Source: Vanilla planifolia (taxonomy: Eukaryota > Streptophyta > Magnoliopsida > Asparagales > Orchidaceae). Taken from it: a stretch of 64,000 nt of DNA. The notes under the pieces were generated by a model. It saw nothing but the letters and a program-made list of their open reading frames with translations, had not been told where the DNA came from and ran no database searches. This document shows positions 25,560-39,209 of this stretch, one piece after another; position 1 is the stretch's first letter, and each line of letters begins with the position of its first letter. The stretch lies in contig CM043875.1 in assembly GCA_023846275.1 (NCBI GenBank), positions 4,833,569 to 4,897,568 on the forward strand, written 5' to 3'. A program made the translations under genes and the position numbers.

Positions 25560-28551
25560 TATAGACAGCTCAGATCGTCCCATACCAACCTGAGTAGCCT
25601 ACGAAAAACATAGGATATAACACATCATTACACACCTACTTTCCTTAACTATGTAGATCCCATCTCCCGGGCACACCGTCAAATCAGGTTCATGACTCCT
25701 GAATTAACTGATGAACTCGCGCAATGTTACTCCTACTAGACCCAATACTCCTAACCCATACCGGTAGGAGAACTGATCTAATAGAAGTCTGAACCCCCAA
25801 GATTAAGTTCCATAGTCATGTAATGACCTCACCATCAACAAAAAAATATATATATATAACATCCACCGATATGAAATGGCGCTCCACACACCATACCGTC
25901 AAGATAGAAAATAAGATAGTGTATAAAAATGTAACTCATATGAAAAGTCACAGTCCATCAAATACCACATCATCCATCCGAGTACATGAGTCAGAATCAC
26001 CCTCACATAATACAAAACATAAGAATAACAGTCTCCTGAATACATCCAACAGCAACAATCAACTAACCAGAATGTCTCAGAAAATCACAGATCAGATCTC
26101 CTCCACTAGCCTACTGATCACGATCCCACCTAAAGCTGGGTGGCGTCAAGTCTGCCGAGCCACTGGAAAAATATAGATAATAAAGGAATGAGCTACGCCC
26201 AGTAGGAAAGACAGCTAGTAAAAAAAAAACTCTCATGCAAGAGAAGGATAATAGTAAGAGTATAGAAATACAGCGTAACAATGTAGGGTGGAAAGGCACT
26301 CTCAGTCCCAGACTCTGACCAACCACAGTCACCCCCAGTCACATCAGAGTAGCTCTCCTCTGTGCTCCCAGGCAGCATGCCAGCGGGACACGCCCATCTC
26401 TGCGCACGCATGGCGCCTAGGCAAAGCATGCCAGCGGGACACGCCCATCTCTGTGCACGCATCACAACGCCTAGCACCCGACACCGCAGCGTCTCTCGTC
26501 AATCAATCTTCTGGAGACTATAGACAGAACAAGTCACATAGATCTCTAGCCAACGTGAGACACCCCTACCACCCTCAGGCACGCAGGCCTACACACTTGA
26601 CTAGCCACGGCGAGTCACCCCTGCCACTGCCACTCTCAGGCGCGCAGGCCTACACTCATGGACCAGAAGAGATCGACTCAGCCATCGTCCCAAGAAGTCC
26701 TCTCCCAACAATTTCCATAGAAGCTCACGCCCCTACAGTCATTGCCAAACTCTAACTCCAAGATTCGGCAACATGTGTCCACATACAACAAGGCGCATAC
26801 CAGTCCACATGTATACTGTGAAAGCTAAGTCTGTACCGCATAGTTACCTACCACAACTACCTTAAAACATCATATAGGGCCTATAGTAGTCCGGTCCAAT
26901 ATGCCAATCCATGAAATATGCCAACACTGAGTAAACTGACTCAATCCATGTCATTGTCATCCAAGCAACACAAACTGTACCAAAATTCTGACTATTCTGG
27001 TAGCACCCAAGTGTCATACTTCCTTCCAACTAATCCAGCTGCACTGAATTTATGGGTAATTTCCAACAGTCAATTTCAACTTGGCTACGTGATTTCCAAA
27101 AATCATCTCTTCCTCACTTCAGGAAATTTTAATTTCCAAAATAAATTTCTGCCATTTATCCATTTTCTGAAATTCGGAATAAATTTCCGAATTTAAAATC
27201 CACATATCCTTTTTCCAAAAATTCGGATTAATTTCCGAATTAAATTTTTTTTTTTTTCCGCTTCTCTCTCATCCGCGCCGCATTTCCCCTGAACCGGTTC
27301 TCGTCGCCGGTTCGGAACCCTTACGCGCTGAGCCGAGAACCCCGCCGGCCGAAGTTAATAATCCGAATTCGGGCCGACGCTTAACATATAAATATTAATA
27401 ATTAAAATAATTATTCACTTAATAATCAGACTAATCCCTAATTAGCCCTAATTCATCCCCTTCCTTCGCCCGTCGCCCGCGAAATTCTAACCGTCGACTT
27501 TCCGAAAGTCTCCGTTTTCCCCGTCGATTTCCGGCGACCGAACGCAAGGAAACGCTAGCCTAAAGCTCGTACTAGCCTAAAATTTCCATATAATCAAGTC
27601 GCAAAGCTAAATGTCCATGCAAAAATTTTCGCCGAAGTGTTGTCCGATCCAACTATGCCAATTCATGAAATTAAAATCATTCTAGCATTCAGATAACCTG
27701 AATAATGGCAATATGATAATATCAAAACCTAAGGCTTGCTTCTATGCACAGAAATTCCAATTCGGCGGAAATTTTATATATTCTTCTTCATAAAAAAAAA
27801 GAAACCCTAAAATGCTAAAATCAATAAATTGCATTAATCAATTCCAAAAACCCATATCCGCATGCTCAAGTAGCTATTTGCAAAATAATCCATATTTTTA
27901 ATTTGCTAAATAACTAATTTAATCTGAATTTCCTACCTTTGCTCGCCAGCGACGGTGAAGTTCGCACGCGATCAACCGCAGCTCCTCGCCGAACGAAACC
28001 GCTACCAAAATGCTCGCCTCTGTCCCGCGAACCTCCGGTTACCAAAAGCCCCTTGGAAGGCTGCCGGAAAGTACCGCCGTTCGCCGCGAACACTTCGCCT
28101 CTAGCCGCCGTTCGAAACCCTAACAGCCGAACAGTTTAGGTTAAATACCCAGCTTAAACCGGTAATAACCCGTTAAGACCCATTAAGCGCTGGTTGACCT
28201 TCCAAAAACGCCGCTTAACACCCGATCAGCCGGTTAATCTCCACCGCTGATCTCGCCCGTCCGATCCGCTTATCCGCGGCTTATCCAAACGCACGTGCAA
28301 ACGCACCTCGGCGAACCGCCCCGCCTTCGCTGAACCGCTCCGGTCCGTCCGGTTCACGCGCGGTAAAAGAAAAAAAATCCAAATTCCGGTTTTTAAAAAA
28401 ATCTCGGTGCTCCGAAAAATCCTCAGAAATTTTCAGAAATTCCAATAGCCTCCAATTGAGCTCCTGGCTCATCCTACTGTCGATCTAAAATCATCCAAGC
28501 CACAATTGAATTATTGAAGATTAAACCTATAATATTTTACTGGGTATAACA
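25509..28551 (-). repeat. Right (5') LTR of the Tekay element
   Basis: The LTR is 3043 bases and nearly identical to the left copy. The length difference is mostly in the T run near 25522-25555 and a few single-base steps. It holds the same two-unit GCATGCC repeat near 26374-26462. Confidence 0.93.
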
Positions 28552-28556
28552 CATTC
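28552..28556. other. Target-site duplication CATTC, right copy
   Basis: It matches 17935-17939. Confidence 0.9.
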
Positions 28557-29930
28557 ATATTAACACATCCTAATATGTGACTCACCGATCGTTAGCCATA
28601 AAAGAAATAACATATTTTTTATATGTTATTTACTGGTAACTAAATAAATTTCAATTGATTTAAATTGACATTCTTATTTTTTTATTTCATATTCATGAGT
28701 TTCATAATTTCATAATATATAACTAGATGTATATAATTGAAGTAGTACATAGAGTATCATGTCTATATATTTATAACATACCGATAAAATCTACATAATA
28801 GTACATCAATCAATATAAAAGTATACAAAGTAATACATTTAAATACATGTTCAAGGTTCCAAAACTATTAATTCCAACACAATTAATAAATACATTACAA
28901 TAACAGTATATTAAGCATTATATCCTCTATGCAAATCTTTTACATAATATTATATTTGTACAAATCAATATTATATCAAACATACTCAAATAAATCATGT
29001 TAAAATACCTCAAGATTTTTTAATTTTTGATGCCTAATTTCTATTGTTTGTTGACAATTTTTCTACTCCATAGGTTCAATGCATTAAGCAAAAATCATTA
29101 AGTAAAAAAATAAGAAATTTTGTATAATTGTCATTCCATCAGTAACATTCTCAAGGTTGCATGAACTCATTGTCCCAATTAGTAAACTTTTTCTTATATT
29201 TCCTCTGGCTTCCATTCCTCTTTCTCTTTTTCTTCTATACCACTTTTTCTCTCATCCAACACTTCCTCTCTCTTTGGGTTCTATTATTCTTAAATCTTAA
29301 ATTCCTAAATTTAATTAGTCAAAACCTCAACTATGCCTAGAAGTACAATAAACACTTACTTAGGTTTAGGATTAACGAGTTTTACTTAGAAATTTAGAGT
29401 TTTGATCCTTAAAATGTAAAACTCAATTCTTAAGTTTTGAAAACTCATCAATTTTTTTGCTGCCATTATCGTTGGCCTTGTTATGGTGTCTCTCTCACTA
29501 CATGTGAGGATCTTTTTCAATTCTAATGACAAGATGTTCCTTGTCATCAGTGTGAGGGTAAATCTAAGGTTTGGCTTTATGAGAAGGAAGGTTTATGTAA
29601 GCCGATTATAAGATTAAGGAAAGGGGTCAGTGCTCAAAATCCCAAAATTAAGGATTTTTTTGTAGATTTAAATTAAATAATGATTTTATTAATATGTTAA
29701 ATTTTATATTTATCCCTTTTAACTTAAAAAAATTATAATAATTTCAAGTGAATTTTTATTGACACAAAATAATAATAACTCATCTCAAAAGCTTTATTTA
29801 ATTTTATATTATTTTTATATTTTGTAATACTTTATTTTGTAATGATTTGAAGTGTTTTATAAGACAACTTAATTACTTAATTGAAACAAATTATTTTAAA
29901 ATATCATATCATACCCAACTTAGATATTTG
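28557..29930. repeat. Old LTR-like DNA flanking the Tekay insertion (right side)
   Basis: This AT-rich DNA has no coding. It continues the sequence interrupted at 17939. Stretches near 29400-29520 have the look of a decayed LTR, but I cannot define its ends. Confidence 0.25.
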
Positions 29931-31010
29931 AGAATGCTACAATAAGATTATACAATATAATATATTCTATGAGAAGCTCAAATTATTAATCAAGAGTAAT
30001 CATATTTGTATAATAAGTGTTTTATACACATATGATACTAATCCTTCAATAGTCTTAGAACAAACTCTCGAGTAAGTGTATATCATACTTATATGAATGA
30101 TACATCATATAAGTACAAATAAAATCTAACATATATCTAATTCCTAAACTCTTAAATTAACATATAGATTTTATAACTATAAAGAATGTATCATACTTAT
30201 ATGATACAATAACCTCTAACACACATTTAAATTGCTTAGTCAAATCCTCCAAATCACAACATTATATATGCATGAAATATAATATCATACTATATAATAT
30301 TTAATATTTTACACCTCAACATACTTTATTTAGATAAGCCTTTAGCATACTTGTATGATAGAGATATTGAACTCATATGAATAGTAAAACCTTAAGAACA
30401 TCACTTAGGATTGCACATGATTGATACACTATTTGATACTATGTTATGCAAATTATATTATATAATAGGGTGATCATACAAACACAAAAAATACAAATGT
30501 TGAATTACGTAAAGTGGTTTTGCACATTAAAGATGTTCATGTTGTTGAAATGTAAGTTTCTATTCTTAATATTCATTATGACATATTTATGAGTAATCAT
30601 ATGACATGCAAACCTTATGTATGAATAGTGAATGCAACCCTATGTGACATATCAATATTAAGTAATAGGTTTAACAATTCTAATTTAATATAAAATATAG
30701 ATGATGAGATTTAAGTGGGTTGCCACTCCATCTAGAGCCAAAATAATAGCTCTATTATTTGCAAATTGAGTCAAGCTTGAGCAAAATCACTTGATTTATC
30801 TTTCTTTATAGATTGTTCCAAGAAATATTTAATCAAACTCTCTATTTGAATAATCTATATTTGATCTTGGAATGCATCATCTGAAAGATACTTAAAAAAT
30901 ATTAGTAATAATAATATAATTATTTTATTATCATCAAATAAGTTATGTAATGACCAATGGTATAACAATTAAGCCATTGTCCAATTGACAATCTCAAATC
31001 CCTTAAGTTT
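29931..31010. repeat. Second copy of the diverged repeat seen at 1-1330
   Basis: It shares with the start of the window short blocks such as TATACAAATAAAAT or its variants, AATAATCTAT, and a TATCATCAAATAAG...TAATGACC end. Between about 30030 and 30520 it is full of ATCATACTTATATGAT-like words that read almost the same on both strands. It is probably part of an old LTR element. Confidence 0.35.
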
Positions 31011-33999
31011 CACTAGCATAAAGGATTATACTCAATTTGTTAGGCTAATATTTAAATAAATAGCAAATCATTTTGAGTTGGATTGGATAACCTTGTGAAA
31101 ATGATGCGATAACCCTATGACCTAATCTTAAGAAACATGAAGATTCACTGATTTTGAGCATGTGTTCATATGCAAATACATTTCATATAATCTCTTAACT
31201 ACTTTTATATAAACTCAAAAGGTTTTCTAAAGTTTTGACATATTACAACCTGAGCTAAACTCTTATGCACTTGATTTTTCTTTAAGTAGTTAAACATATG
31301 TTACAAACATTTTTATCAACCTAAACATATTATTTCAAGTAGTTTGTCAATATATAAAATTATGATTAACAACTTGATTTTGTAAAGGATCTTTATAAAA
31401 TGATTATTAAACTATTTGATGGCTATCTAATGAGTATTAAACCATTCACAAATACTCCATTCAATAACAATAAATAATTCATTTTTAGTTAGAGTCTTTA
31501 TCATATAGGCATCCACCACCTAACACTCCTTTGATGGGTTATCAAACCATCCAATAAAAGATCTAATCTACCTCATAATTTATGCAATTGATTTTGCATT
31601 CTGCTAGATGGGCATCATACCATCTTATAAAGCTTCCAACATACATTAATTGGGCACCAAAACATCTAATGCACTATCTAATATTAAAAATGTTAATTTT
31701 TCACAACATTCATTAATCTTGTAGAACAAGAATTGAATCGTTCAATTGGCAATCCAATGGTAAGCACATTTTTTAATAGACTATCTAATAGGATATTTGT
31801 TTTTTTAAGATAAATGGGCTTAAATTTATTAGATTATATGATACTTTAATCAAATTGTCTGATTTGTTTACTTATGACCTATAATAGTCTACTTGGAATC
31901 ATAGATCTTATTAAAACACTTCCAAAATTGGGTTTAATGGTTGTAATGCCATTGTAATTTCACTAAGCCTTGATTGGCCCATATATATGATAACTCTAAT
32001 GCTAATTTGAGGTTAATGATCATGAAAGAATATTTGATATTGTGCTCAAAGTCTTCAAACTATGAAAAATCCATGAGATTGAAGGAATTATTTGATTTGC
32101 AAGTATGATCTTTCATGATTAGGGGTGTACGTAGAATTATTGTTCAGATCTACACCACTTAAAAATTATCTTGCATTTACTTACCACAATCCTCACATAA
32201 AATCCATTTGAAAATTAACCAAAATCTTTCTAAAATATAATTGTAGCATGTTTGCAAAAGTTTTCCACAATTACAAGTGCATTATAGTGTGTTAATCTAA
32301 TCAAACTATTTACGTCAAGTATTAAAATACCCAAAATATCACAATTGTGCCTACTCTTTTGTCTTTAAATAGTTTTGTATTTCTCATCAATAATTACACC
32401 TTTCAAAACACAAATTATTGCTAAATTAACATAAGATATAATTCTTTAGTGTTTTTTGTCCATGCATTGATGTTTAACCAAGAAAATATAAGTATGAAAT
32501 TATAGTTTCCTTCAATGGATATCATCAATTCACCCTACAAAATGGGAGAAACATTTTGATTAATCCTCATTATTAACAAAATTTAAGAGATTCAAGATTG
32601 TCAACTAGAGAATGGCCTAATGATTATAGATTCATAATATATGTTTGGGAATGATGCTATTAGTGGGATTAAAAAAAATATGAAAGCATTATTTTATTCT
32701 TTGTGGTGTGTGTAGAAGACAACTTTGATCACTTTTACAAACTAAATTGAATACATTAACAAATCTAAATAAATTAGGGGTCTACTTTCCCTTTATTGTA
32801 TGCTTAATTATATAGTTCTAATGGCATTAAATGCTTTGTATAAGTTTGGATGCACTTGATATGTTTAAAAGATCTATTTTTTCAATTGCACAATCAATTA
32901 GAAGGCTCAAATATAAGTCAAAAGGAATTTAAGACAAATTCATGGTAAAGATTATCCATTTAAATCACAACTTGATGCCAAAATTCTTTCCCAAGCATGA
33001 TTAACTATGGGTCTGATATGATTCATCACTTTAATGTAGATTAAGTGGAAAAAAAATTGGTATGCTAAGACTACTTTGTAATGTGACATGCTTCGTTGTG
33101 TGGTGTGTGCTAATATAATGCCACAATACAATAAATTGTTTGTTAATCCTTCATGCTAACATAAGTTGTTTTTGAGATGGTCAATGAGACATAGGCCATT
33201 GATGGTAGATCATTAACTAAAGATAATTTTTTAAAGTGTGATTGCATTAACAATTCAATGCCTAGACTATAGTGCTGTAATTGCCTATGTCATATGCATT
33301 AAAGATAAGGTTGATAGTACTTATTAAAAACCTTCATTCTTTTCTTTGGTTTAATAGTTGGAGTAAAGAGTTCTTATTTCTTAATGTCATCAATTGTAGA
33401 ATTGTATAGTGGCCATGCATGCATGAAATAGTAAATGTTAAACTTGGCAAGGTAGTTTCAACAAGTTCATGACATTAGTTCACCTTGCAAAATTGTAAAA
33501 ATGTTTCTATGAATGTTAAAATTTAAGGAATCCAAGATTGTTAGAGAAAAAAGGTCTAATGAAGGTATATTCTCAACACAAAACATTTTTTGAAATGTTT
33601 CCTCACGTGCTATTCAGAGCAAAATCAAAGGGTTATAGTATTTTATGAATTGTGCACTAATGATTGTTCACTTTCACCTACAAAATCTTAGTTCTTTAGA
33701 AACTTCAAAAATACTATTGCTTCTATTGTCTTATGGACTATGTATAGGTAGTTTGATGACAAAAAAAACCTCTAAGTCTTGTGTTTCTATTGTTGTTCTA
33801 TAAGTGAACATGCATATCTTAATTCTAAATTGATTGGAATAACATTTGGGTTGGTGTAATAGTTGACAAGATGAATAATTGGAGTAAAAATCTTGGACTC
33901 AAGAAAAATGAGAAAACATTCGAGGGCTATGTAGCAATTAACTAGATATGAAGAGTATGAAGCACACCATGTTTCCTAAAAAATTTTCACACAAGTCTC
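31011..33999. repeat. Old repeat DNA with recurring ACCATCYAATG phrases and a spaced duplication
   Basis: Phrases of the kind TTAAACCATT and CATCTAATG recur near 31400-31800. Blocks at about 32470-32630 and 33410-33570 resemble each other: both contain TTCACCYTRCAAAAT followed by TTTAAG...TCCAAGATTGT or variants. This suggests a duplication with a spacing of about 940 bases. No coding is supported. Confidence 0.35.
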
Positions 34000-35462
34000 T
34001 AAAAAGAATTTCTACAAATTTATAATCATAAGGTTTTACACATAATAGACCATCTAAGGAACTATATCATATATCAAAACATCACTTAGCTAGATGATTT
34101 CATTTCCTTCAAAACGAGTTCACAAGTATTTGAAGTCAAAATATACATCAGACCATCCAATGTATATTTTGAAGAATGCATAAAACATATGAGTTATATA
34201 GACAAATATCGAACCATCCAATACTTGGTTTGATAAGATAAAAAAATAAACTTCAAATTAAAATATCTATCGTATGACCATTAGATCATTCAATGCGACA
34301 TTTGATTATTGTATCCTATGTCTATTTGGTCATTTGATTTGGACCAGATATTTTTTTAGTACATATCAAGAAATCAATGCATTGTTAGATGGGTATTGAT
34401 TTGTCCAATCAATCTCTATGATGGGTTTGATTGAGATTAGTCTGTTAGTGTGTTAAGTCCATTGTTCACATTATGTGGGTGTTCAAAATTAAAATTCTAC
34501 CAAATGAGTATTAGAACATTCAATGAATTATCTAATATTTAGGTAGAGTGCTTAATTAAAATTTGATACAAAAATAAACTTTTACTGGATGACCATTAGA
34601 CTATCTAATTAGTATTCTAATAGTAATCAAACCACTTATTACTCTATTTGATAGTCCATGTAATGTTTTGAAGGATCTTGCTTAACCTAATTGGACCATT
34701 TGATGAATTGATCAAAATATCTGATATCTTGTATTAGAAACTAAAAGTAGTCATTATAATTCCAAAAAATTCATATTTTATTATATTTTTAATCCTTTGA
34801 ATGATCATATGGCCATTGGTAAAATTATTGAACCATTCAAAACTATAAATAAGAGGGAATCATGTACTGTAAACTCATTTGAATAATTTTCACAAACTTG
34901 TAACTTCTAAAAGTGTTAAAATATTTTTGTAAGGACTTGGAAATTCAATCTTTAAAATACATTAAAAAGAAGGTATCAATTATGCATGTGGTGCCTTTGT
35001 TAAGATATATTCACTGTGATAGTTATTGTGTCTTGTTGGATGAACACTTGGCTATATGAACTTTTTAATTGCATTGATTGCATTTTTTTTCTTTCTTTTT
35101 AGTTAACCTTGAGTTGGCTCTTTTAGGATTTTTGCTTCATTCTTATGAATCAATTTGAGTAAGCTCTTTTGGGTCATCTGTGATCCCCCTAGTTATTTGT
35201 ATGGGTTGTATCCTACCCTCATTTGCAAAAGGTGTTTTGGTTTTAGAAGTTTGTTCTTTCATAACCAAATGTGGTTATAAGATTGCTGGTTAGAGTTGAA
35301 CCACCTAAACTTCTTTGCATTGTTGCATTTCTATATTATACTTAGGTTTTCATTCAAAAACATAATTGAAGAGATTTCTACGTGAACATTATCACTGCTC
35401 TTGTAAAAAAAATAAAAGATTTGCAATTCATTAGCCTCTTACAGGGAAAACTCACTTTACAA
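34000..35462 (+). repeat. Decayed Ty1/copia-type LTR (approximate left end)
   Basis: The region before 34840 is filled with GACCATYRGACYATCYAATG-like phrases, as in the U3 of some long copia LTRs. A TATA-like CTATAAATAAGAG lies at 34843. A U5-like part then runs to a primer-binding-site-like sequence at 35464. Gag-like sequence follows in the same direction. The right end is placed by the primer site; the left end is only approximate. Confidence 0.45.
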
Positions 35463-35463
35463 A

Positions 35464-35477
35464 TGATATCAGAGTAG
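35464..35477 (+). other. tRNA-iMet primer-binding site relic (copia-type)
   Basis: TGATATCAGAGTAG is close to TGGTATCAGAGC and sits between the LTR-like and gag-like regions, as expected. Confidence 0.5.
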
Positions 35478-35499
35478 GTTGATTTTAGAAAGTAATATC

Positions 35500-36000
35500 A
35501 CAAAAAAAGATCTCATATGATTTCTCACACAATTATTAAAGTTTCAATGAAGTTGGGAGAGGGTGCCTCTTCCCATCAACCATTCTTATTTAAGAGATAG
35601 TTTTTTTATACTAGATAATTAGAATGAGAATTTTTCTTGAATTGGTTAATCTAATTTTTGAGATATTATTGAACTATCATTCAATTATCATAATAAGAAA
35701 ATTGGCAACAAAATAATTAGAAAACTTCTTAGTGAGTTGAAAACTAAAGGAAAGCATCATTAAATTTATAAGCAATCAATATTTGATATTGTGGTCTTTT
35801 GACCATTGAATATAACTATATAATGAAGCTTGGTCAAACCATGAAATTTCGATAAACCTAAAAATGACTTTTGAAGGCATTAACCAAGTTATAAAAGGAA
35901 AAATAAACATCCTAATGGATGAATATAGACTCTATCACATGGTTTCTAGTGAATATATAAAATCTACATTTACTAAAGTTATTAAAAACATTTAAGGTAG
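35500..36000 (+). pseudogene. Copia-type gag remnant (SIRE/Maximus-like)
   Basis: Short stretches match the start and middle of gag of the SIRE/Maximus-like copia lineage. One is near 35525-35570; another, near 35880-35940, has the INQV...KINILMDEY pattern. It has many breaks and is an old fossil. It follows the LTR-like region in the same orientation. Confidence 0.45.
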
Positions 36001-37503
36001 CTGTTATGTCTTTGGTTACTTAGTTATGGTTTTCTTTCATTCTCTCTTAAGTTTTTTTTACCTCTCTCCATTTATCTCTATTATTTCTCTTTGGTGGAAA
36101 TGCATTAATACAAAAATTGATGGTGGTTTGCTAAGGAAGATGACCTCACCAATGGTGGTGGTGATGAGTCAAGTTATGAAGAAAGAAGATAAGGTATATA
36201 AAGAAAATGAAAAATAAGGGAACCTTATGCATTTCATCCAATATATTTATGAGAGAATGTGAGGTGTGGGAGGACGTGGAGTAGGCTATCCAAGATGTGA
36301 TCTAGTTGTAGTTAGAGTTTATTAGTGTGATGCCCGCAATCACCATAGATGTTAACACCACACCTTTTGGATAATATATATATCAAAACTAACACATTCA
36401 CATTAATTGTATTATTTTCAAGTATGAATCATTTCTTGTGCTGGCATACATATATCAAAAACAATAGATATAAATGATGCAAATACTAAAATATTATTAG
36501 TTCAAGACATTTAGAATTTTACAAGTTTTTACAATACTATATAAAATTATTTAGGTATCTTTACATTACATGTGAATAGAAACATGAGTTGTCTTTAAAG
36601 GTTTTATAGAGAAATTTGAAGTAGCAAAATTAAATCGATAATATAAACTTTGATGACAATTCTATTGTCTACTAGTGATAAAGTACAAATGAGTCAATCA
36701 TAAAATAAAGTAAATGACAATCACCAAAGATAAGCCAAACAAGATATAATATACAAACAATACACAAATAATAAAAATGATATCCCTAGTGCTAATAAAT
36801 TGTATCACATGTATCATAAGAAAAATTATAATATCACCAATGTGATTAGATTTTTTATCACCTATGTGATTAGTAAAAACGTCACTAATATAACTAGCAA
36901 AAACATTATTAATGTGAACAACAAATGTTTAACCAATGTGACCAACATAGGTAGACATATCTACTCAATGCCTTATACCAGAAAGCTGGTTCATCAATAA
37001 TTGAGATACCAAAATTCATTAGTCATTTAACATAAGATACAAATCATTTGACATAAGTCAAAAAGTTATCTAACAGTAAGTGTCACAAGCAATTTATCAT
37101 AAAGTTCAAAAACTAAGTTGACATAGACATTAAAGAAATTTTCTATTTTATGTAGTTAATTCTAACATTTTATGTTAGAATAGAATAATTCATTTTGCAT
37201 TAATCGATCAATTTTACTAGTCTATTGGTTTGACTAAAATGCTTATCGAGAGCTGAAAATAATTTTCTAAAAAAAACCATATTTGAAAATGATATGCCAA
37301 ATAAAGGCTAGACTTTATGTTGGCATATATTCGTGCTATTACTTTGCCAAAAGTAAAAAAACAAACATAAGATGGCATCTTTTTTAACGACTTATAGAGT
37401 ATAAACAATCTCATCAAGTAGGATGCTCAGATTGATTATCTAAAAGCCAATTCTAATTCTCTCTATTAAATTTGAGCTTTGTAATATAATGAGGATATTA
37501 TTT

Positions 37504-37516
37504 AACTCTAATACCA
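37504..37516 (-). other. Primer-binding-site-like word
   Basis: On the minus strand it reads TGGTATTAGAGTT, close to the iMet primer site. I could not define LTRs around it. Confidence 0.22.
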
Positions 37517-37883
37517 ATTGAATATAACATCAATGCAACCAAACCATGATAGATTGGCATTCAAAGGCTCCAATTTTTTATTTTTAAATGAAATAAAATA
37601 AAATAATTTTGATGGATTAAATAAAGAAAGAAACCCTATGAATGATTATGGATGAGATAGCTAATTTAAAACCTTGTTATGCTATAAAATAATTTACAAA
37701 TGTGCCAACAATGACCATAAGAGGTCAGCCCAAACGAGGGACCACCATCTCAACCTTAATCTGGTCTTCGCCTAGGTTTGACTGTTGCGCAGCTGTCCAC
37801 TGACGCTTCCATTTTTCTTTGCATTTCTTCTGTATAAAATTTAAAAATATGTACTATGTCACGTGCATACTATAAAAATAATG

Positions 37884-37919
<36 letters not shown>
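37884..37919. repeat. (AT)n microsatellite
   Basis: About 17 AT units are read directly, followed within 15 bases by an A run of about 18. Confidence 0.9.
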
Positions 37920-37921
<2 letters not shown>

Positions 37922-38649
37922 GTTATGTACATAAAAAAAAAAAAAAAAAATCACATGTTCTCCATTTATGCCTATGTCGATGCAGCGACGTCGCTATAAT
38001 GGTAGCCATAGGAATTTTGTACTGCATGACGACAATTGATTTTGGACAGCATTTATTATTGGAGAAAATGGTTGAAATGAAAATTTTAGAATTATAGATA
38101 TAAATGATTTACTTGATATTAATATAATTCAACTAGAATTTAAAAGTATCATTAGGAAAATGTTATTTAAAATCAAATATGTCATGTAAAATGATGATGC
38201 AGAGCTGTTTTGTTTTAATTATTACATTCCTATTTAAATATCTTTAATTTCAAAAACACAGTTTTTTCAGAAATCAAATATCTAGATATTATTTTTGAAA
38301 ATTTTTAAAAACATATGATATGTGAGAAAAATAGAAATAATAGAAGTTATCTTATAGATCTTTACTCTTTGAATATTAAAAAATAATTCTAATTATTTTG
38401 TAATTTATCTTATCAAAAAGGAAACTCTATTTTTTGGGTTTATATATGACTTTTGAGATTAGAAAAGATCTTTGCAAAAAATGATTTTTAAAAATATTAC
38501 AAAAATTATTTATGTAAAAAAATAAAATTTCAATAAAAAAATCTTTTGAAAAGTTAAATTTATATGTCAATCTACAATCATATCTTTCATTTCTCTACAT
38601 ACACATTTTAAACTCAAATAAACTAACAAACAAGCCTAAATTTTAAAAA

Positions 38650-39200
38650 AATTTGTCTTTCTCAAAGGGCTTCATCAATGGAGGCTCATTGATTCACATA
38701 TCTCATAATCAATCTCGTAATATTCGATATAAAACTATCTCTCTTACTTCTACCCATAAGATATTTGTTATCCTCTTTGACACATCACATAATCTTATTA
38801 ATAGGTAGTTTACGAGGGTCACGACCACACATTGGCATAGTAGCAAGGTTTGCTCTAGTACCATAAAGTAATATTTTGACCCTCTTGGTAAGGTATTATT
38901 TTAGTTAGAGACAAGACTCTAATTCAAGTTTTGTCTATCTTAAATGGGGCCTCACCAAGATTAAGAATTTATGTATTTGTATACTAATATTCTTAACATG
39001 GTACTACAACATATCACTACTTTGATATTATAATGCGACATCCCAACCTTTTTAATGTGCTGTTGTCTAGAATAGAGACAGTATTTAGAGGTTATGTCAT
39101 TCTCAAAATGGCCCTCGTCAATTTAAGGCTATAATGATTTTGATATATAGCCCAATATCGCCCTTATAGTATCTAATGTGAAACTATTCCTCTCACTCTT
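38650..39200 (-). mobile_element. TRIM-like units, minus orientation (left group)
   Basis: Diverged units of the same kind as 40608-41680 but inverted. Reverse primer-site words are seen at 38852-38863 (GCTCTAGTACCA) and near 39020. Each is followed by an LTR-end-like block with TTGGTAAGGTATT or a variant. They probably belong to one array, later split by other insertions. Confidence 0.45.
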
Positions 39201-39209
39201 ACATTATTC

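Larger units (their letters stand above)
17940..28551 (-). mobile_element. Full-length Ty3/gypsy LTR retrotransposon, Tekay/Del chromovirus type, young, coding broken
   Basis: The element is 10.6 kb and reads on the minus strand. Both LTRs start TG and end CA and are flanked by the five-base repeat CATTC. A primer site for initiator-Met tRNA follows the 5' LTR, and a polypurine tract precedes the 3' LTR. The order of internal domains is Gag, PR, RT, RNase H, IN, chromodomain. The LTRs of over 3 kb, the iMet primer and the C-terminal chromodomain together point to the Tekay/Del lineage. By eye the LTRs differ at about 35-40 positions (about 1.2%), mostly transitions. With a grass-type rate of 1.3e-8 per site per year this gives roughly half a million years. 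The reading frame has about five breaks, so this copy is a fossil that could move only with help from others. Confidence 0.93.
36001..38649. other. AT-rich DNA with scattered retroelement relics
   Basis: No gene is recognised. A weak primer-site-like word on the minus strand (37504-37516) hints at another element. There is an (AT)n run at 37884-37919, an A run near 37933-37950, and GC-richer patches near 37720-37810 and 37970-38040. The second patch includes the 12-base palindrome AGCGACGTCGCT at 37984-37995. Confidence 0.35.

Noticed and set aside
36330-36360. A second LTR boundary at TGTGATGCCCGCAATCACC.
   Set aside because: The start looks LTR-like, but I found no matching end or target duplication.
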